A stretch of DNA of 6,263 nucleotides from Bacteroidales bacterium Bact_16 (GTDB taxonomy: Bacteria > Bacteroidota > Bacteroidia > Bacteroidales > UBA932). A program made the position numbers and the translations under genes. Location: the NCBI GenBank assembly GCA_001602885.1, contig LUZH01000070.1, positions 1-6,263 on the forward strand. Direction: 5' to 3'. Shown piece by piece: positions 6,096 through 6,263 of the stretch; positions within the stretch are counted from its first letter, which is position 1; each line of letters opens with the position of its first letter. The notes beneath the pieces are model-generated. The model was not told where the DNA came from and did not search any database. It worked only from the letters and a program-made list of their open reading frames with translations.

Positions 6096-6263
6096 AAAGC
6101 TGGATACCCATAAAGATCATGAATGCCATACCCATCAGGCCCACCGTGATGAAGGTGATGCCGACGCCCTTGAGCGGGGCGGGGACGTTGCTGTAGGACA
6201 GCTTCTCCCGGATGGCGGCGAGGCTGACGATGGCGAGGTACCAGCCGAGACCGGAACCGAGGC
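6094..6263 (-). CDS. nqrE: Na+-translocating NADH:quinone oxidoreductase subunit E (C-terminal 56 residues)
   Basis: This is the 3' end of a gene running in from the right edge on the minus strand, ending at TAG 6096-6094. The visible residues include [20 protein letters not shown], then [20 protein letters not shown] and a C-terminal FMIFMGIQL. This matches the end of NqrE, an integral membrane subunit of Na+-NQR: GSGLGW..AIV.LA.IREK, a cytoplasm/periplasm loop, then a last membrane helix. NqrE and NqrD together hold an intramembrane iron-sulfur site, whose cysteines lie outside this fragment. It ends 12 bases before nqrF, in the standard D-E-F gene order. Confidence 0.95.
   Translation of the reverse strand, partial: LGSGLGWYLAIVSLAAIREKLSYSNVPAPLKGVGITFITVGLMGMAFMIFMGIQL

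Noticed and set aside
1..6263. CRISPR arrays, tRNA/rRNA genes, insertion sequences and long direct or inverted repeats
   Set aside because: Read on both strands, I found no repeat-spacer pattern, transposase, tRNA-like cloverleaf or long repeat beyond the nqr terminator hairpin.

Overview
The window looks like part of a GC-rich Bacteroidota (Bacteroidales-type) chromosome. Three observations support this. Three genes have a TAnnTTTG promoter element, the Bacteroidota -7 consensus, 4 to 7 bases before the start codon. The Na+-translocating NADH:quinone reductase genes are of a type common in that phylum. A lipoprotein resembles the fimbrillin/Mfa-like proteins of Bacteroidales. A genus cannot be named from the sequence alone.

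Layout, left to right. The 3' end of uvrA (+, ends at 116) overlaps the start of a family-2-type glycosyltransferase gene (+, 113-949) by ATGA. That gene converges on a minus-strand cluster, and the two facing stop codons share one CTAG palindrome at 946-949. Read in its own direction, the minus-strand cluster is: a fimbrillin-like lipoprotein (4669-3734), a capsular-polysaccharide-synthesis-type glycosyltransferase (3714-2767), and a 603-residue fusion of a GT14 (core-2/I-branching type) domain with a GT2 domain (2757-946). Gaps inside the cluster are 19 and 9 bases. A 137-base intergenic region follows, with a strong terminator at about 4757-4800. Beyond it are nqrF (6081-4807) and the 3' end of nqrE (minus strand, from the right edge to 6094), the last two genes of an nqr operon.

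Three glycosyltransferase proteins carrying four catalytic domains, plus one probable surface lipoprotein, therefore sit between two housekeeping loci (DNA repair and respiratory sodium pump). No sugar-nucleotide synthesis, flippase or polymerase gene is visible, so the cluster looks like a small orphan set for decorating a surface glycan, not a complete capsule locus. The points most worth a second look are the GT14-GT2 fusion, the repeated promoter element placed so close to the starts that the transcripts would be nearly leaderless, and the cysteine-rich lipoprotein. I see no CRISPR array, tRNA, rRNA, insertion sequence or other clearly new system.
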